Positions 1 to 11,600 of a DNA stretch of 64,000 nucleotides are shown piece after piece. The stretch is from Amblyomma americanum (lineage: Eukaryota; Arthropoda; Arachnida; Ixodida; Ixodidae). Under the pieces are notes generated by a model, which was given only the letters and a program-made list of their open reading frames with translations, ran no database searches and had not been told where the DNA came from. The DNA is taken from NCBI RefSeq assembly GCF_052857255.1, contig NC_135498.1, forward strand, positions 82,794,639-82,858,638. The letters are read 5' to 3'. The stretch's first letter is position 1. Every line of letters starts with the position of its first letter. Made by a program: the position numbers and the translations under genes.

Positions 1-439
1 CTCCCTTCTATCCACCTGCCACTGTTTTCAGGTGCAGGCTTCACGCAGACGGCTGTGCCGGAAAGTTTTCGCCTTTATGGCCCTCCTTAAGCTGTAGTAT
101 AAAAAAAACCATACTCAGTGTTGCCAGGCAGAGCCACTCCGAAAGTGGACTCAAATTTTCAGTGTGAAAGTTCTACCGGATGCAGAACTCGGATCTCCGA
201 GTCGGTGTCTCCAGGTGACCTTGAAATAACTTTGCGATGCCTACTACACCAAAAGCGTCGCTTTAAGCTACATAAGGTGTGCTATCTCTCCAAAGTTCAC
301 CATGACCAGCCTGGTCCACCATGGTGGCATGGCCTTTGACCTTTGACCTCGCCGCCCCCCCCCCCCAAAAAAAATGACCTTCTCAGATTTCGACCTACCA
401 AGATGAGAGACTATTACCACGACATTTCCTTTCCTAAAA

Positions 440-890
440 AACAATTTTCAAATTTGGAACAAAATTGATGTCTAGCCATAATTGACCGCGCCCAACACGA
501 TGCTGATCTCAGCACCGTATTTCCCGCCGGACAATCCGCCCTCATATGTTGCTTGGACTCACGGTCTACATCACCGCTCTCTCCTCGACTTCTTTCGATC
601 CGTCCACCTTTTCTCTTTAATTTAACTTCCACGTAATCTTTTCTTTCTCTTTCTACCTTCCCAGCTCCCCTTATGCCCTGAGCCATTAAAAAACGTTATA
701 AAAAAATCTCCAAAATTGGCCGAAGATAGCCCCAGAATATAACCTGCCCACCCCCGAAAATTGAGCTTGGCAGATTTGGACCAAACTTCATTTGAGCGTA
801 TCCGACACGATGGCGAACTCTAGATTTGGCCCAGGCCATTGTCACAATTTGACCTTGAGAATGATTTCATACTATAATAGGTTTAACCAA
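440..890 (+). repeat. Relic of a degenerate ~120-bp tick repeat
   Basis: The phrases 'cataattgaccgcgcccaac', 'cacccccgaaaattgagc' and 'tttggcccaggcca' recur here in the same order as in the clearer tandem array at 31228-32000 and in copy B at 23750-24150. No gene is visible between positions 1 and 1500. Confidence 0.55.
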
Positions 891-1501
891 GTTTAAACCC
901 TGGCATTTTTTTTTCTGCGCGTTGGAAGGAGCGGTGCGGGGCGGTCGGGCCTTTGACACATGTGTAGCCCCATTCACGCACTGAGCGGACAACGCGAATC
1001 TTTTGAGGACATGTAATCCTGCTCATCGGGTGACTCTTGACCTGAGCACTGGAAGCGTCGTCAAGCGTCGGTTAGACAATCGTGCTTCAGAACATTTCCG
1101 ACCCATGCGGCGCAGAAGCTGCCATCTCGACATCAAGATTTAGCGCCGAGAAATGGTTTTGAAGATTCTAGGGCAAATGTCGCAGCACTGCTGAGCGGAG
1201 GGAAGCTTAGCCGAAGCCTAGACGGAATTAAGACAGATGACCGAAGGAACTCTGCTGGCATTGCGTAGGTACAGCTGACGAAGCTTATTTGCTGAGAATT
1301 TGAGGTGGAGGTCTTCGTTCTGTAATCCAGGAACGATGATAATTTTCATGAATGCTGTTGTTTCCTGAAACCAATTTGTAGTACGCGAATACGCAACACC
1401 TCGAAATAGCATGCAAAAAGGCAGCTAATTTTTTCTCGCAGAGCAGTACCGTGACATTGGCTATAAAAAAATGGATGTGGTTTAGCTCTGGTTAAAACTA
1501 G

Positions 1502-1838
1502 TTGAATTGCGAAAGCTTCGTTACCTCGGCACGTCGTCTACGCAGCGTCTCATTCCGACGCTCTAGAGAGCACAAACCGGTCTCTTTCGCAGTTGAAGTC
1601 ACTCCGGGACGTGGCACTTCTTTTAGCCGCATCTTTGTTACGACGCTACTCGAGTCATGCGGCGCGTTCTTCTCGCGTCTCTTGAACGCGTTGGCTCTTC
1701 CTCGTTTCGTTCTGTCGTTGTTGCGTCTCTTTCGCGCTCTCCATAACAACAAACACTGACTGACGGTGCTGCGAGGAAGTAGGAAAAGGAAAGCACGGGC
1801 CTGCCTACTGGCTCAAGCCGAGCCACGCTCGCTGCCAC
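1502..1838 (-). pseudogene. STPR-like repeat remnant, copy A
   Basis: Read on the minus strand, this region encodes an Arg/Glu-rich, coiled-coil-like sequence with remnants of the 23-residue STPR pattern (motifs such as RRNETLRRRRAEVTKL). STPR proteins are DNA-binding or transposon-associated proteins that are numerous in ticks. Here the frame is interrupted by stops and frame changes. The homologous stretch in copy B (24778-25125) keeps a cleaner ETPEERAARLEKRRN motif. A short ORF in both copies just downstream (1218-1412 here) is not recognised. The parent could be a Helitron-associated or host STPR gene. The family call rests on composition and motif spacing only. Confidence 0.4.
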
Positions 1839-2104
1839 GTGCTGAAAGTAGGAGATTTAATGAATAGGAGGGAGAGACAGATAGAAAAAGCGCCGCGCGC
1901 TAATAGGCCCATAGGCCCCAGGGCCGATCCCGGAGGAAGTGCAATACCGGGACGACCCGTGCCAGAGCGCATCTAGCACTCCTCCATATTCTAAAAGTAA
2001 GTTGAATATCTTGCGTCCAAGGACCAAGAGGAGATATTAAATCAGGTATCAGCTCAGGCATCACCTCTACAATACACTGAGGCGAAGGCGATATATACAC
2101 TGAG

Positions 2105-2107
<3 letters not shown>

Positions 2108-2172
<65 letters not shown>
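2108..2172. repeat. (TA)n microsatellite
   Basis: An uninterrupted AT/TA dinucleotide run of 65 bp. The same locus in copy B is a (CA)n run followed by a short (TA)n, so the tract changed composition after the duplication. Confidence 0.95.
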
Positions 2173-2174
<2 letters not shown>

Positions 2175-3037
2175 CACCGCGAGGTGATACCTCCTCTCCC
2201 TCTACCCCAGCGGAGCAGATCTAGTGGAGCGAGCGGCGACGGCAACGGCCTCGACTGCGGCGCAATCTGTCTGTTGGAGCGTGGCTGCGGTATCGCTGCT
2301 AGGCAACGGCGGCTCAAGGTCGTTCGTGGGCCCCCGCATACGGCTGAAGTGCGCGACGAGCCGAAATGGCTCGCTGGCTGGAGTATTAATGCTGTCGCTT
2401 TAAAATACGGCATGCGTCGAACCATGCACCCCTCAGCTGCGGCCAGGATGTTTACACCCTCACCCTCGCAGTCCATCCGCGAGCAGCCGTCAAGTGACAG
2501 ATCGTGCGCTGAGAATTCTGAGAGCAGGCCACACTCAGAGTAGAGAGGACAACAGTAGTTCCCAATTATCACCACAGCGTTGACAGCGCTGCTGTCTCCC
2601 ATTTAGAAACGTCACAGAGGTGGAGTGGTAGCCCCGGATCATCTGCCTGTCCGCACAGGCAGCCTCGTCGGAGAGGTGGAGAGGGGCACTCCAGCACCTT
2701 CCCGATTGTAGTCTTTCGGCTGGTGGAGCACCACATACACCACACGCATGACGCACCGCACGCGAACCGGATGGATTGTACGCCATTGGTGGGCGGAATT
2801 CACTTCTTTCCCCCTCACTCCTTTCCTCCGCGGTGCGAGGAAGGCGAGCCCGAACTCTCACAACACAATGACCGACCTGGGTCGCAATGGCGCCATGAAA
2901 GAACACGCGATAAAACTGCACATTGTTTATTAGCAACATCATTATAAGAGCTCTGCGCTTTTTTTCTGAAAAAGCGGCGGAGGCGGGGGCAATTGGAATA
3001 AAACAGTAACTAGCAACGTGACACAGTAATCGTTCCA

Positions 3038-3472
3038 TCACATCTTTGGCCCCCTGGTGACGGCTGTGGGATGGGTGCTTGCGGGTAGTGAAATTTTGTC
3101 CTCTGCGATGCTTCCTGCTGCGTATGAACTTGATGAAGTACCAGCGAGCCCCTCGGCACGGTAGTGTTGTCGCGAAAGGTTCCGGGCATGAAAGGTTTTG
3201 TACAATACCGCGTCTTCGTCATCACTCTCGGATCGTGTCGACTTGATGGACTCCGTTTCTTTGTCCCAATTTGAATATGGAGCGGAACACTGGGCCCGAC
3301 AGTTGTCAGCGCCCACAGAGATGAAAGGGCTATCTTGTTCGGTGAGGTTATTTCCCTGTTGGCTTTCTTCATTGCACGTAGCAGTGCGGACACTTTTCAC
3401 ACGATCAGTGAACTTCGGTTCCATATTACCCAAGGTTACTTCGTAACTTCGGCACGTGGCAGTAATGAGCAT
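3038..3472 (-). CDS. Unrecognised ORF conserved between duplicated blocks (copy A)
   Basis: This 144-residue reading frame matches the 153-residue frame at 26299-26760 over about the first 110 residues (shared NMEPKFTDRV, SQQGNNLTEQ, APYSNW, SESDDED, LYKTFHARN). After that a frame difference makes the C-termini diverge. No domain is recognised; the acidic SESDDED stretch is low complexity. Conservation of an open frame between diverged copies hints that it once coded, but non-synonymous differences are common, so chance remains possible. On the opposite strand both copies have a TATAAATA motif near 3649 and 26936, roughly 100 nt before an ATG. I do not assign a function. Confidence 0.25.
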   Translation of the reverse strand: MLITATCRSYEVTLGNMEPKFTDRVKSVRTATCNEESQQGNNLTEQDSPFISVGADNCRAQCSAPYSNWDKETESIKSTRSESDDEDAVLYKTFHARNLSRQHYRAEGLAGTSSSSYAAGSIAEDKISLPASTHPTAVTRGPKM

Positions 3473-4565
3473 ACGTTAATAGTTTCTTGCAGCCAGTGTA
3501 CTTGTCTCGCATCTCCCCCGAGAACACTCGGACTGAAAGAATGGACTAGGGGACAGGTGTACCCACACAAACGCACATTTAACACACCCTACGTGTCACA
3601 CACACTAGAACACAAAACTGACAAAATTAACACAAAACACAAAGACTATAAATACCCACGACCGGGGCACACTGCTACCAGTGTCTACTACTAGCGTTCT
3701 ACTATTAGCGGTCGGCGTTCGTGCTCGCGGTTGGTTCAGTGCGGCTGCGGCGTTGTATGGATCCAGTAGCCGGCGTCGAGGCGGCGTTCGATGTACTAGG
3801 CTGGCGTCGCTGGCTGCATCGCTGGCTCCATCTATAAGCTCCCGGTCCAAGCGCCCGTGGAGGTGATGCCGGTATTGGCGTTGGGGGCACCACCCGGATG
3901 GGTGGCAACAGCGCTGGAGACACCCCTGGCCGTAGAAGGTGGTAGCGTCCTCCGTTGACTGCCCGGAACGGGCTCAGGCACGGCAGAAAGTCCACGATGC
4001 GAAGCCGTACAACCCAAGCTCACCGGAGCAGTAGCCGGCGTCGCTCTCTTCCAGCCGATGTGTCCGTGACCCGCCGGAGCCTCCAATTCTCTGTTCTTCG
4101 CCCCTGTGCCTCGCCCTTTTATAGCCTCGGCGTTGCTCCACGTAAACCTTCTCATCGTCTTCTCCTTGTCTTCTGCACCAATCTCTCTCCAGCTCACCGA
4201 ATGCTTCTCCAACAATCATCTCTCTTCACCACACCGAATGCTTCTTCATCTCCTTTATTCTTCGGTTAATCCACGTCGTCTTCACCTCTCTTTGCTTTAA
4301 AATTTAATTTAGGCTCCTTTGTGACAGTACTTGCATTCCTAACAGTCTCTCTGAGTTGACTTCTCTCTAAATTTCTCCACATGTGACCTTCTCCAGGATA
4401 TAGCGGTGGATCTTCAGTGCTTTCATTGTAAGGAAGAATTCTTATGGTTTAATCTTGCGTGGAACACTGCTCCTCATTTTAGTTTCAACTGACTTGGTCC
4501 TAGCGGTCCTATAGCTAGGAGACTGCTTCTGCCTAAGGCAGATCCGGATTTTTTTTCCATCATTG

Positions 4566-5363
4566 CTAGCGCAACGCCTTGACGTGATGCGTGCTTCCCA
4601 CTGGCCGTCTCGTTGGGTGCTGGATCACTAAAGTCTTTAAAAGATGCTCGATTCCGCCTTCAGTCTTATCGCGACCTGCAGAGGTGCGCGCTCGCTTGCG
4701 TCCTAAATCATCGGCCTGCCCAACACTTTCCGCTGGCCTCGCTCCCCGAGTCTTTTGTGACGGCGAAGTAACGCGGTTGAGCTCTCTTGACCTCCGAAGT
4801 AACGCGGTTGAGCTCTCTTGACCTCCGGAAAAAAAAGATCTCTGAGAAATCTCTGACCCACTGCGATTTTCTTGTGGGCTTCCGCCTGTGTTACCTTGCG
4901 CACGATGAAAGTCAAGCGGCCTGCCTCGGCGGCTGGAAAGCTGATGCCTGAGGTCTTCGCAGGAGTCTCGTTCATCCGGAAACCCTGGCGGCGTAGGCGG
5001 CGTGAGCCAGCATCCACGAACACAAGGTGATGGCGTTGGCGAACTGCGTCCCGGCCGCGGAGACCGGCCAGATGCCGTCCGCGTGCGTCTGTCACGGACA
5101 GGCGGCTGGCCGCGTTCAGAGGTCATTCTTGAGGGTAATCCCCTGCATACCTCAAAGAGCGTCTGCGGCGGTCCCCAGCGGCGGGATGCGGGAGTACCGC
5201 GGTCGGAGCTGAGGCCCGGGTTGCCGCGGCCGCTGTCGATGCAGGTGTGGGGGTGCAGCTCACCCTGGAGACAAAAAGTGTATGCTCCAGGAAGCTGGCG
5301 ACCTTCGCAGACAGATTGAACCCGTATTGTGGAGTTCACTCCAGTGTTCTCTATCTTCGGCAT
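4566..5363 (-). other. GC-rich region with overlapping ORFs on both strands (copy A)
   Basis: A GC-rich stretch with a 265-codon frame on the minus strand and shorter frames elsewhere, partly preserved in copy B (27905-28525). Another minus frame in both copies contains the same segment with VDAGSRRLR, KVTQ and AVGQRFLRDLF, separated by frameshifts, which has a more protein-like composition. Which frame ever coded cannot be decided. A decayed retroelement ORF is one possibility. No known domain is recognised. Confidence 0.25.
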
Positions 5364-5404
5364 CCTAAAGCTCGCTTCTGAACGAACGCTTTCTTCTTCT
5401 TTGC

Positions 5405-5546
5405 CTCAGTAAATGTGGCACGTGCCCACACGGGGGGGATTAGCCGAACGAACGCTTTCTTCTTCTTCTTCTTCTTCTTCTTCTCCTCAAGTAATATGGC
5501 AAAGAGGAGAAGAAGAAGAAGAAGAAGAAGAAAGCGTTCGTTCGGC
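5405..5546 (-). repeat. LINE 3' tails forming a perfect foldback
   Basis: Positions 5443-5488 and 5504-5546 are inverted copies (46 and 43 bp, differing by one trinucleotide) separated by a 15-bp loop. Each arm contains a (TTC)n or (GAA)n run. The sequence around the loop and the GC-rich stretch to its left match, in reverse, the 3' end and (GAA)n tail of the LINE at 54578-55648. The structure therefore looks like two LINE 3' ends in opposite orientation. Copy B (28545-28665) has LINE 3'-end sequence but not the hairpin. Confidence 0.7.
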
Positions 5547-6156
5547 TTTCTCCTGTTCTACTCGCTTTCTTTCTCTACACCTTACCTTGGTCTTCTTCGT
5601 CTTCTAGCAACCAATTTTAAGAAGTACACAGACACGATTGTTCTGTGCATTTTTTAATGATATGCACAAGACGTTAGTAAACATGGATCATCACGAGCAA
5701 TTAGCTCTCTTTCGGTAAATAATTTATAACTGAATATCTGCTCCCACGTTTCTACTTCGGTTTAAGCCATTGAACGGCAGGTATGGCATCGTGAGCGATG
5801 TTGAAATCAAGTGAGGCGCGAGAAAAATGAAATATGACCACTGATTGATTGTTTTAATTACAGAGAAACGCTCTTATTGTGTGAAGATCCTGGTTAGGGT
5901 TGCGTCACGGTTCCAAGGGCCTACTGAGCACTTAAGAGTCTACTGGGCGGCTATTATCAAGCTTTCTGGGTAAGATAAGCCGCCTTATATACGCCTCAGC
6001 CTGCCCCAACACAGTAATGTTTTTAGGACATCTTGACAAATTATCTTGCAGTCTGCTTCAAGATCATTTCAAAACATCTTGACAGATCTTGTAGCTCAGC
6101 ACAGCTAAAGCGCCAATTTTTTTAAAGCTACAAGAAATCTTGCAGGACATTGTAGA

Positions 6157-6157
<1 letters not shown>

Positions 6158-6192
<35 letters not shown>

Positions 6193-6472
6193 TGGTTTTT
6201 GGGGAAAGTAAATGGCGCAGTATCTGTCTCATATATCTTTGGACACCTGAACCGCGCCGTTAGGGAAGGGATAAAGGAGGGGGTGAAAGAAGAAATGAAG
6301 AAAAGGTGCCGTAGTGGAGGGCTCCGGAATAATTTCGACCACCTGGGAATCTTTAACGTGCGCTGACATAGCACAGCACACGGGCGCCTTAGCGTTTTTT
6401 CTCCATAAAAACGCAGCCGCCGCGGTCGGGTTCGAACCCTGGAACTCCGGATCAGTAGCCGAGCGCCCTCCA
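6158..6472 (-). mobile_element. Ruka-type tRNA-derived SINE, copy A only
   Basis: Ruka is a known ixodid-tick SINE with a tRNA-like head. On the minus strand this copy has the B-box-like GGTTCGAACCC, the body and an (ATT)n tail at 6157-6192. The A-box end is truncated. The equivalent site in copy B, near 29277, is empty, so the insertion followed the duplication. Confidence 0.85.
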
Positions 6473-7149
6473 AAACTCAATCCCCTCCAGTACAAAAAGC
6501 CTTTCATGACTGGACACCAACACGCCCACTCGTCGGCTGGAAGGCGTCTGGGCAAGATTAACAAGCCGTATTGCATTCGCTACAACTGGCCAAAATATCT
6601 TGAGGATGTACTAGATGCACTGCGTAGCAAGCACCACTCAACAGCTGACTCGACCGTCTTCAGTGCACTGCCGGAAAAGTGGATGCTCGCCACACTTACC
6701 GAGCACCACTATTATGTTCCGACATAAGGACCAGGTCACTTGTGAGGTAATGGAAGTATTTTTTAGTAGGAAAAACTTGTGCCTCAGTCAGCCTTCGGTG
6801 GCCGTCAGATAATGAACTCCGTTACTTAGAAAACCTGCTACCATCTGCTCCTGGATAGTATGTTTTTGTGTGCAACCTTGTATGCGTTTCAAGCTGCCTT
6901 CACGCGGTCGTGATGCGCGCAGATCCCGGTGGTTTCTCTGTATATATCATTTCGCCTTTTCATACAACCTTAATCGCTTGTGGTGCCTTCCTTCTCTTGT
7001 GCGTCCGTGTAATAAGTGCTGGTTTCGTAGCGGGAGCTACACTAGGCTACCAGTTGAGCATTTCGCGGTACTCGCGAGAGGACAGTTGTGCGCATGCGCC
7101 GTTACCATGGCAACCGGGGTGGAGGAGTGGGTGCACCGCGCGCTTCGTC

Positions 7150-7261
7150 GTCGCTCTTTCTTCCGGAGTCCCTCCTTTATTCCTTCCCTTATGGCGCGGT
7201 TCTGGTGTCCGCCGATACGTGAGACAGATACGGCGCCATTTCCTTTCCCCAAAAACCAATT
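7150..7261 (+). mobile_element. Ruka SINE 3' fragment (shared with copy B)
   Basis: Plus-orientation 3' part of Ruka ending in 'ccccaaaaaccaattt'. The same fragment occurs in copy B at 29960-30070, so it predates the duplication. Confidence 0.8.
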
Positions 7262-7370
7262 TAACTTTACGGCCGCGGGTCCGCGGTGTCGGTCTCCACG
7301 GCAGGCGCCGCATGGATCACACCTAACGTTCCGATGAACGCATCAAAGTGCACCGGCGTTTTATGAAAAT

Positions 7371-7546
7371 TTGCTTTTGTGGAAAGAAAATGGTGCAGTA
7401 TCTGTCTCACTGTATCGGCGGACACCTGAACCGCGCCGTAAAGGAGGGGATAAAGGAGGAACTGAGAGAAGAAAGGAAGTGGTGCCGTGGTGGAGGGCTC
7501 CGGAAATAATTTCGACCGCCTGGAGATCTTTAAGTTGCACTGACAT
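7371..7546 (-). mobile_element. Ruka SINE fragment at the block end
   Basis: Minus-orientation Ruka body, cut off after 'ttgcactgacat', where copy A similarity ends. In copy B the same SINE continues into its tRNA head (to about 30690) and is split by another Ruka. Confidence 0.8.
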
Positions 7547-7589
7547 ATGACATATGCACTGACATATGGCGTGCGATATGCTGGGTGAT

Positions 7590-8132
7590 CCGTCGGCTTT
7601 TAGCGTCCTCGATGCGGCGGCATTCTTTTATGATGTCGGCGATCTTGTCGCAGTTTTTTAGATGAGCAGATTGAAGACGTCGCTGCGTGCTCTTGAGCAC
7701 ATGTCCGACTGTCAGCTTCGCTCATCCTTGTATCAACTGTGTAGCAGAGATACAACATATCTTGAATATAAGAGAGGTAGGACTCCGTGGATGACTGGGT
7801 GCGACTGGCAAGATCTCTTTTAGCGGCAAGCTGCCTGCCGAGTGGTTTGCCGAAAGGTCGATAAGCTTCTACTTGCAGTGAGCCCAACTGGTCAGTGTAT
7901 CTTCGTTGGCATCATACCACTTGAACGCCGTGCCCTTAAGGTAAAAAACTATATTCGCAAGCATGAAAGTTTGGTCCCAGCGGTTGTTAGCGCTGCACCA
8001 TTCATACCTGCGAAGCCAAGTCTCGACGTCGGCGTCATCGTCCCCAGAGAAGGGTCCAGGATCACGAGGGTGAGTGAGGACAACGGCGGACACCGATGCT
8101 GCCGAATCTTGGGGGAATGCTTCCGTCATTGT
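7590..8132 (-). pseudogene. Ty3/gypsy retrotransposon Gag remnant
   Basis: On the minus strand the first 86 codons carry a typical retrotransposon Gag capsid segment: PFSGDDDADVETWL, WCSANNRWDQ, LKGTAFKWYDANED and LTSW. This matches the retrotrans_gag pattern (F-x-G, W-L, L-x-G-x-A-x-W). The frame then breaks and continues as a related helical region near 7600-7887 (RDLASRTQSSTESYLSYIQD, ending in a basic stretch) in shifted frames. No zinc knuckle, protease or polymerase follows, so the element is a 5' stub ending where the duplicated block begins. Such Gags form the particle in which the element is copied. It is upstream of the I-type LINE and unrelated to it. Confidence 0.75.
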
Positions 8133-8192
8133 CGGCCGTGGTACGTACCGTCCACTACCTAGTTCCGATCACCCCGCACCTCCCACCAAGGA

Positions 8193-8357
8193 TGTTACGG
8201 GGAAATGCTATTTATATTCATTAACAAGTGTTGGGCGTTAGAATAAAGAGTTCCTAGCAGGGAGCACCAACACGAAAAGGGAGCGGCATTAACCTCCTCT
8301 TCTTCGTTCGTCCTTTCACGCGAGAGGACACTTCGTCTTCCACCGCCACTTCGTCGT
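8193..8357 (-). repeat. Probable 5' LTR end of the gypsy element
   Basis: Immediately upstream of gag on the minus strand is sequence ending CCCCGTAACA, with a TATAAATA motif about 20 bp before it, followed by TCCTTGGTGGGAGG, which could include a primer-binding site. The CA end and position fit a 5' LTR. The outer LTR end is not identified and no second LTR is present. Confidence 0.45.
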
Positions 8358-8500
8358 TAGAATATGCAAAAAGTCTGCGTTGCTTTGCTGATTTTTTATG
8401 ATTAGTCGACCTAATGCAAACTTGGGACCATAACTAACGAATGTGGCGTGACTGTTATGTTCATCACTGAGTTAACGGGCCCGTAAACTTTGATACGGTG
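8358..8500. repeat. Dispersed repeat shared with 32645-32790
   Basis: About 140 bp, from 'atatgcaaa.agtc.gcgttgc' to 'gttaacgggcccgt.aacttt', match 32645-32790 closely in the same orientation. It may be part of an LTR. No coding sequence is seen. Confidence 0.75.
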
Positions 8501-8607
8501 TCTCAAGTGGTGGTGGTGGTGGTGAAAACATTTATTACGGATGAATAGGAGGTATGTTTGGATCAGCCCGTAAGGGACCGATCCGTACAAGCACTAGGTG
8601 GAGGTCC

Positions 8608-11600
8608 CTAGTATGGGACCCCAGTGGCGGTTGCCGCCGCCCGGGCGCGCCCGACTAAGGCTTGTTGGGCCTGTAAGTCGTGGCAGCCGAGCAGGGTCGC
8701 CTCCCAGTCCTCCCGGGTTGGGTTGGGGATGGGGGGAATAGCGGGATTGGAGGGGCAGGCCCAAACCATGCGATAGGTGTCAGAGGACACTGCACTACAG
8801 TGTGGGCAGCTGCCACTAAAGGAGGGGTCAAAATGTTTTAGCGCTGCCGGGCACAGCAATGTATTGGTGAGAAGGCGGAGAAGGAGCCGCTCATCCGCCT
8901 TCTTCAGGCCTTTACATGGACTAGGGTAAAGGCGATGACAATTTTGATAAGATGTTGTAATATCTTTGAATGTATAGACCGGATTAAAATCGGGTTCCTG
9001 ATCGGATGGGGAGGAGAAAACAGCCCGGTGAGAGAGCGCGCGGGCGGCTGCGCCTGCTGCCTCGTTTCCTGCCAACCCTTGATGAGCAGGGGCCCATATG
9101 AGGTAACGGTGTGCGGGGTCCGTATCCCGCATGCAATTTTGGTATATTCGATAGGCTAGGAAGGGAGTGCAGCCTTGTTCGACGTTCCGACAGGCCCCTC
9201 GAGAGTCGGTGATTATGTATTTTGAATTGGAATGTGAGGCCGCGAGAGCAATCGCGACCTCTTCTGCTTGTGTTACACTGCGGGCTCTGAAAGTTAGGCC
9301 GTTAACTGTGTTGCTGTTGTGAACTACCGCGGCCGTGTACCATCCCCCGTGGTGAGGGCCGGAGGCGTCCACGTAGCAGACATCTGTTTTGTTGCCATAA
9401 TATCGGGCTAGCGCTTCCGCTCGTGCCAGGCGCCGACCATTATGGTCTTCGTGTGACATGTTTGCTGGAAGAGGCCGCACGTGGAGGGCACGTCTCCACA
9501 GTTCCGGGATGCGAAACCTGTCTTCCATTGGAGGGGTGTGTTGGATATGGAGTCGAGCAAGAAGGCGGCGACCCGACTCCGTTAGCGACAGGCGCGTGTA
9601 CTGGTTTGTAAGGTGCGCCTCCCGGAGCTCCCGGAAAGTGTTCACCACCCCAAGAGCCATAAGGCGGCTGTTTGAAGTAGTGATGGGGAGGTCAAGGGCA
9701 CGTTTAACAATTTTGCGAAGGATGACCTCAAGGGCGTCCTCCTCTTGTTTCCGTAGGTGGAGATAAGGAGTCAAATAGAGAATTCGACTAGTTACGAAGG
9801 CGTTTGCCAGCCGCAAGGCATCCTTACTTCGTAACCCTCCGCGTTTGTTGGAAACCCGGCGGACCATGCGGCCCACCTGGTCCCCCACCTTACGGAGTTT
9901 GGCCAATGTAGTGTCTGGCCGCCTGTGTTTGTGGATGTAGAGTCCGAGTACCCGTATCTCATCACTTTCGCGTATGGGACCGCTCTCAAGAGAGAGATAT
10001 TTTAGTTGTGCACTTCTGTGAGGGGCGGAGGTGCACAAATTCCGATTTTTGAGGGGAACATTGAAGACCGCAGCGGCGGGCGTAGCGGTCTACTATCGTC
10101 GCCGCTGTTTGCAGGCTGGTTTCAATGTCTCCTGCGCTGCCCTGTGTGGCCCACAGAGTGATGTCATCGGCGTACAGGGAGTGCTGCACGCCGGCGACAC
10201 CACTCAGCTGGGCCGGCAGGTGCATCATGGCCAGATTAAAGAGCAGCGGGGAAAGTACCGCGCCTTGAGGGGTTCCCCGCGTGCCGAGTAGGTAAGGACC
10301 ATGGTCTCTATCTTGATTTCGAATGTAGGATTGACGATCCATTAAAAATTGGCTTATGTATTGGAATGTGTTGAGGCCACAGTCGGTGTGACTTAGGTTA
10401 GTATGATCTCATGTGTTACATTGTCAAATGCCCCTTTAAGATCCAGGGCGAGTACTACCCGGTCATAATGGGGGCATTCGAGGGGGTCAAGGACTTCCCG
10501 ATGGAGTTGCAGGAGGACATCCTGTGCGGATCTGTGTGGGCGGAATCCGAACATGGTGCTCGCGAAGACTTGTTTGTGTTCAAGATATGTAGATAACCGA
10601 TCCCGCACCATCGTCTCCATTAGTTTGCCCACACATGAGGTGAGAGAGATGGGGCGGAGGTTATCTGTGTCAATTGGTTTGCCAGCTTTAGGAATAAAAG
10701 TCACCAAAGCCGTTTTCCATTCGATTGGCAGGGGGGTGTCCCCGCGCCAAATCGCATTGACGTATTCCAGGAGGGACTGGTATGCCAAGTCGGGCAGGTT
10801 CGTCAAAAGCCTGCCGGTGACCTTATCCCGTCCTGGCGCAGTGCCCCGTTTCATTTTGGCGAGAGTCGCCCGCAGATCATGGAGCTGGAAAGGTTGATCC
10901 AGCTCCGTGTTCTCTCTGCCTGCATAAGAGTACGCAGATCCACGGGGGTCTTGGGCTGTACACAGATACTGGTCCCGAAGTTTCTGTGCCAGTTGAGTCG
11001 TGTTGCCAGGAAAATGGTGCATGGCTCGCTGCAAATGTTTTTGTGTTTCGGTTCGTGTTTGGGTTGGGTCGAGTAGGGCTCGAAAGAGACGCCAAGTGTT
11101 TCGGCTGGACATTTGTCGCGCGGCCGTGTTGCATCTATCTACCCAGTTGGAGTCGGCGAGTTGGGCCGCGTACTCTGCCGCTTTCTGGGTAAGCTCGGCA
11201 ATTCGAGCTTTAAGCTTTCTGTTGTGTTTCTGGCGTCGCCAACGGCGGACGAGGCTGCGACGGGCTTCCCAGAGGTGTAGAAGGTGGTTATCCACGTCCG
11301 TGACCGCCTCTGAGAGCTGGATGTGTGTTTAATGCGAGGAAAGGTGTGCCAGCAGCTGTTGGGACCATGCTGTGTAGCCTTGCGCGGAAATGGGTGTATT
11401 ATCAAGTGAGGTAAAATTTTGCCTGAATTTCGTCCAATCTGAGATATGGGCTTGTGTTCTGGGACGCTTGAGGGGGCGTGTGCGTAGTGTAGTGTTAATG
11501 AGGCAGTGGTCGCTACCGAGGGTCTCCTCGGTGTTGAGCCAGTCTGCGTGTTGTATGTTGCGAGTGAAGGTTAAGTCCGGACACGTATCCCGTGTCACGG

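Larger units (their letters stand above)
1..7546 (+). repeat. Duplicated block, copy A
   Basis: This stretch matches 22986-30605 along its whole length in the same order and orientation, apart from indels. The match already holds at base 1, so the true left end lies outside the window; the right end is inside a shared Ruka SINE near 7546. The copies are strongly similar but carry many substitutions. Copy A alone has a Ruka SINE at 6158-6472; copy B alone has SINE material at 23371-23622 and 30205-30437. The microsatellite at the same place is (TA)n here and (CA)n(TA)n in B. It could be a segmental duplication or two copies of a large dispersed repeat; with two copies I cannot tell. Confidence 0.9.

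Noticed and set aside
4566..5363. A real 265-residue Pro/Arg-rich protein
   Set aside because: The frame is not kept in copy B, overlapping frames exist on both strands, and base composition alone explains long open frames.
9458..9766. Plus-strand frame opposite the LINE RNase H region
   Set aside because: Antisense shadow of ORF2; the coding strand is fixed by YADD, RNase H and APE motifs.
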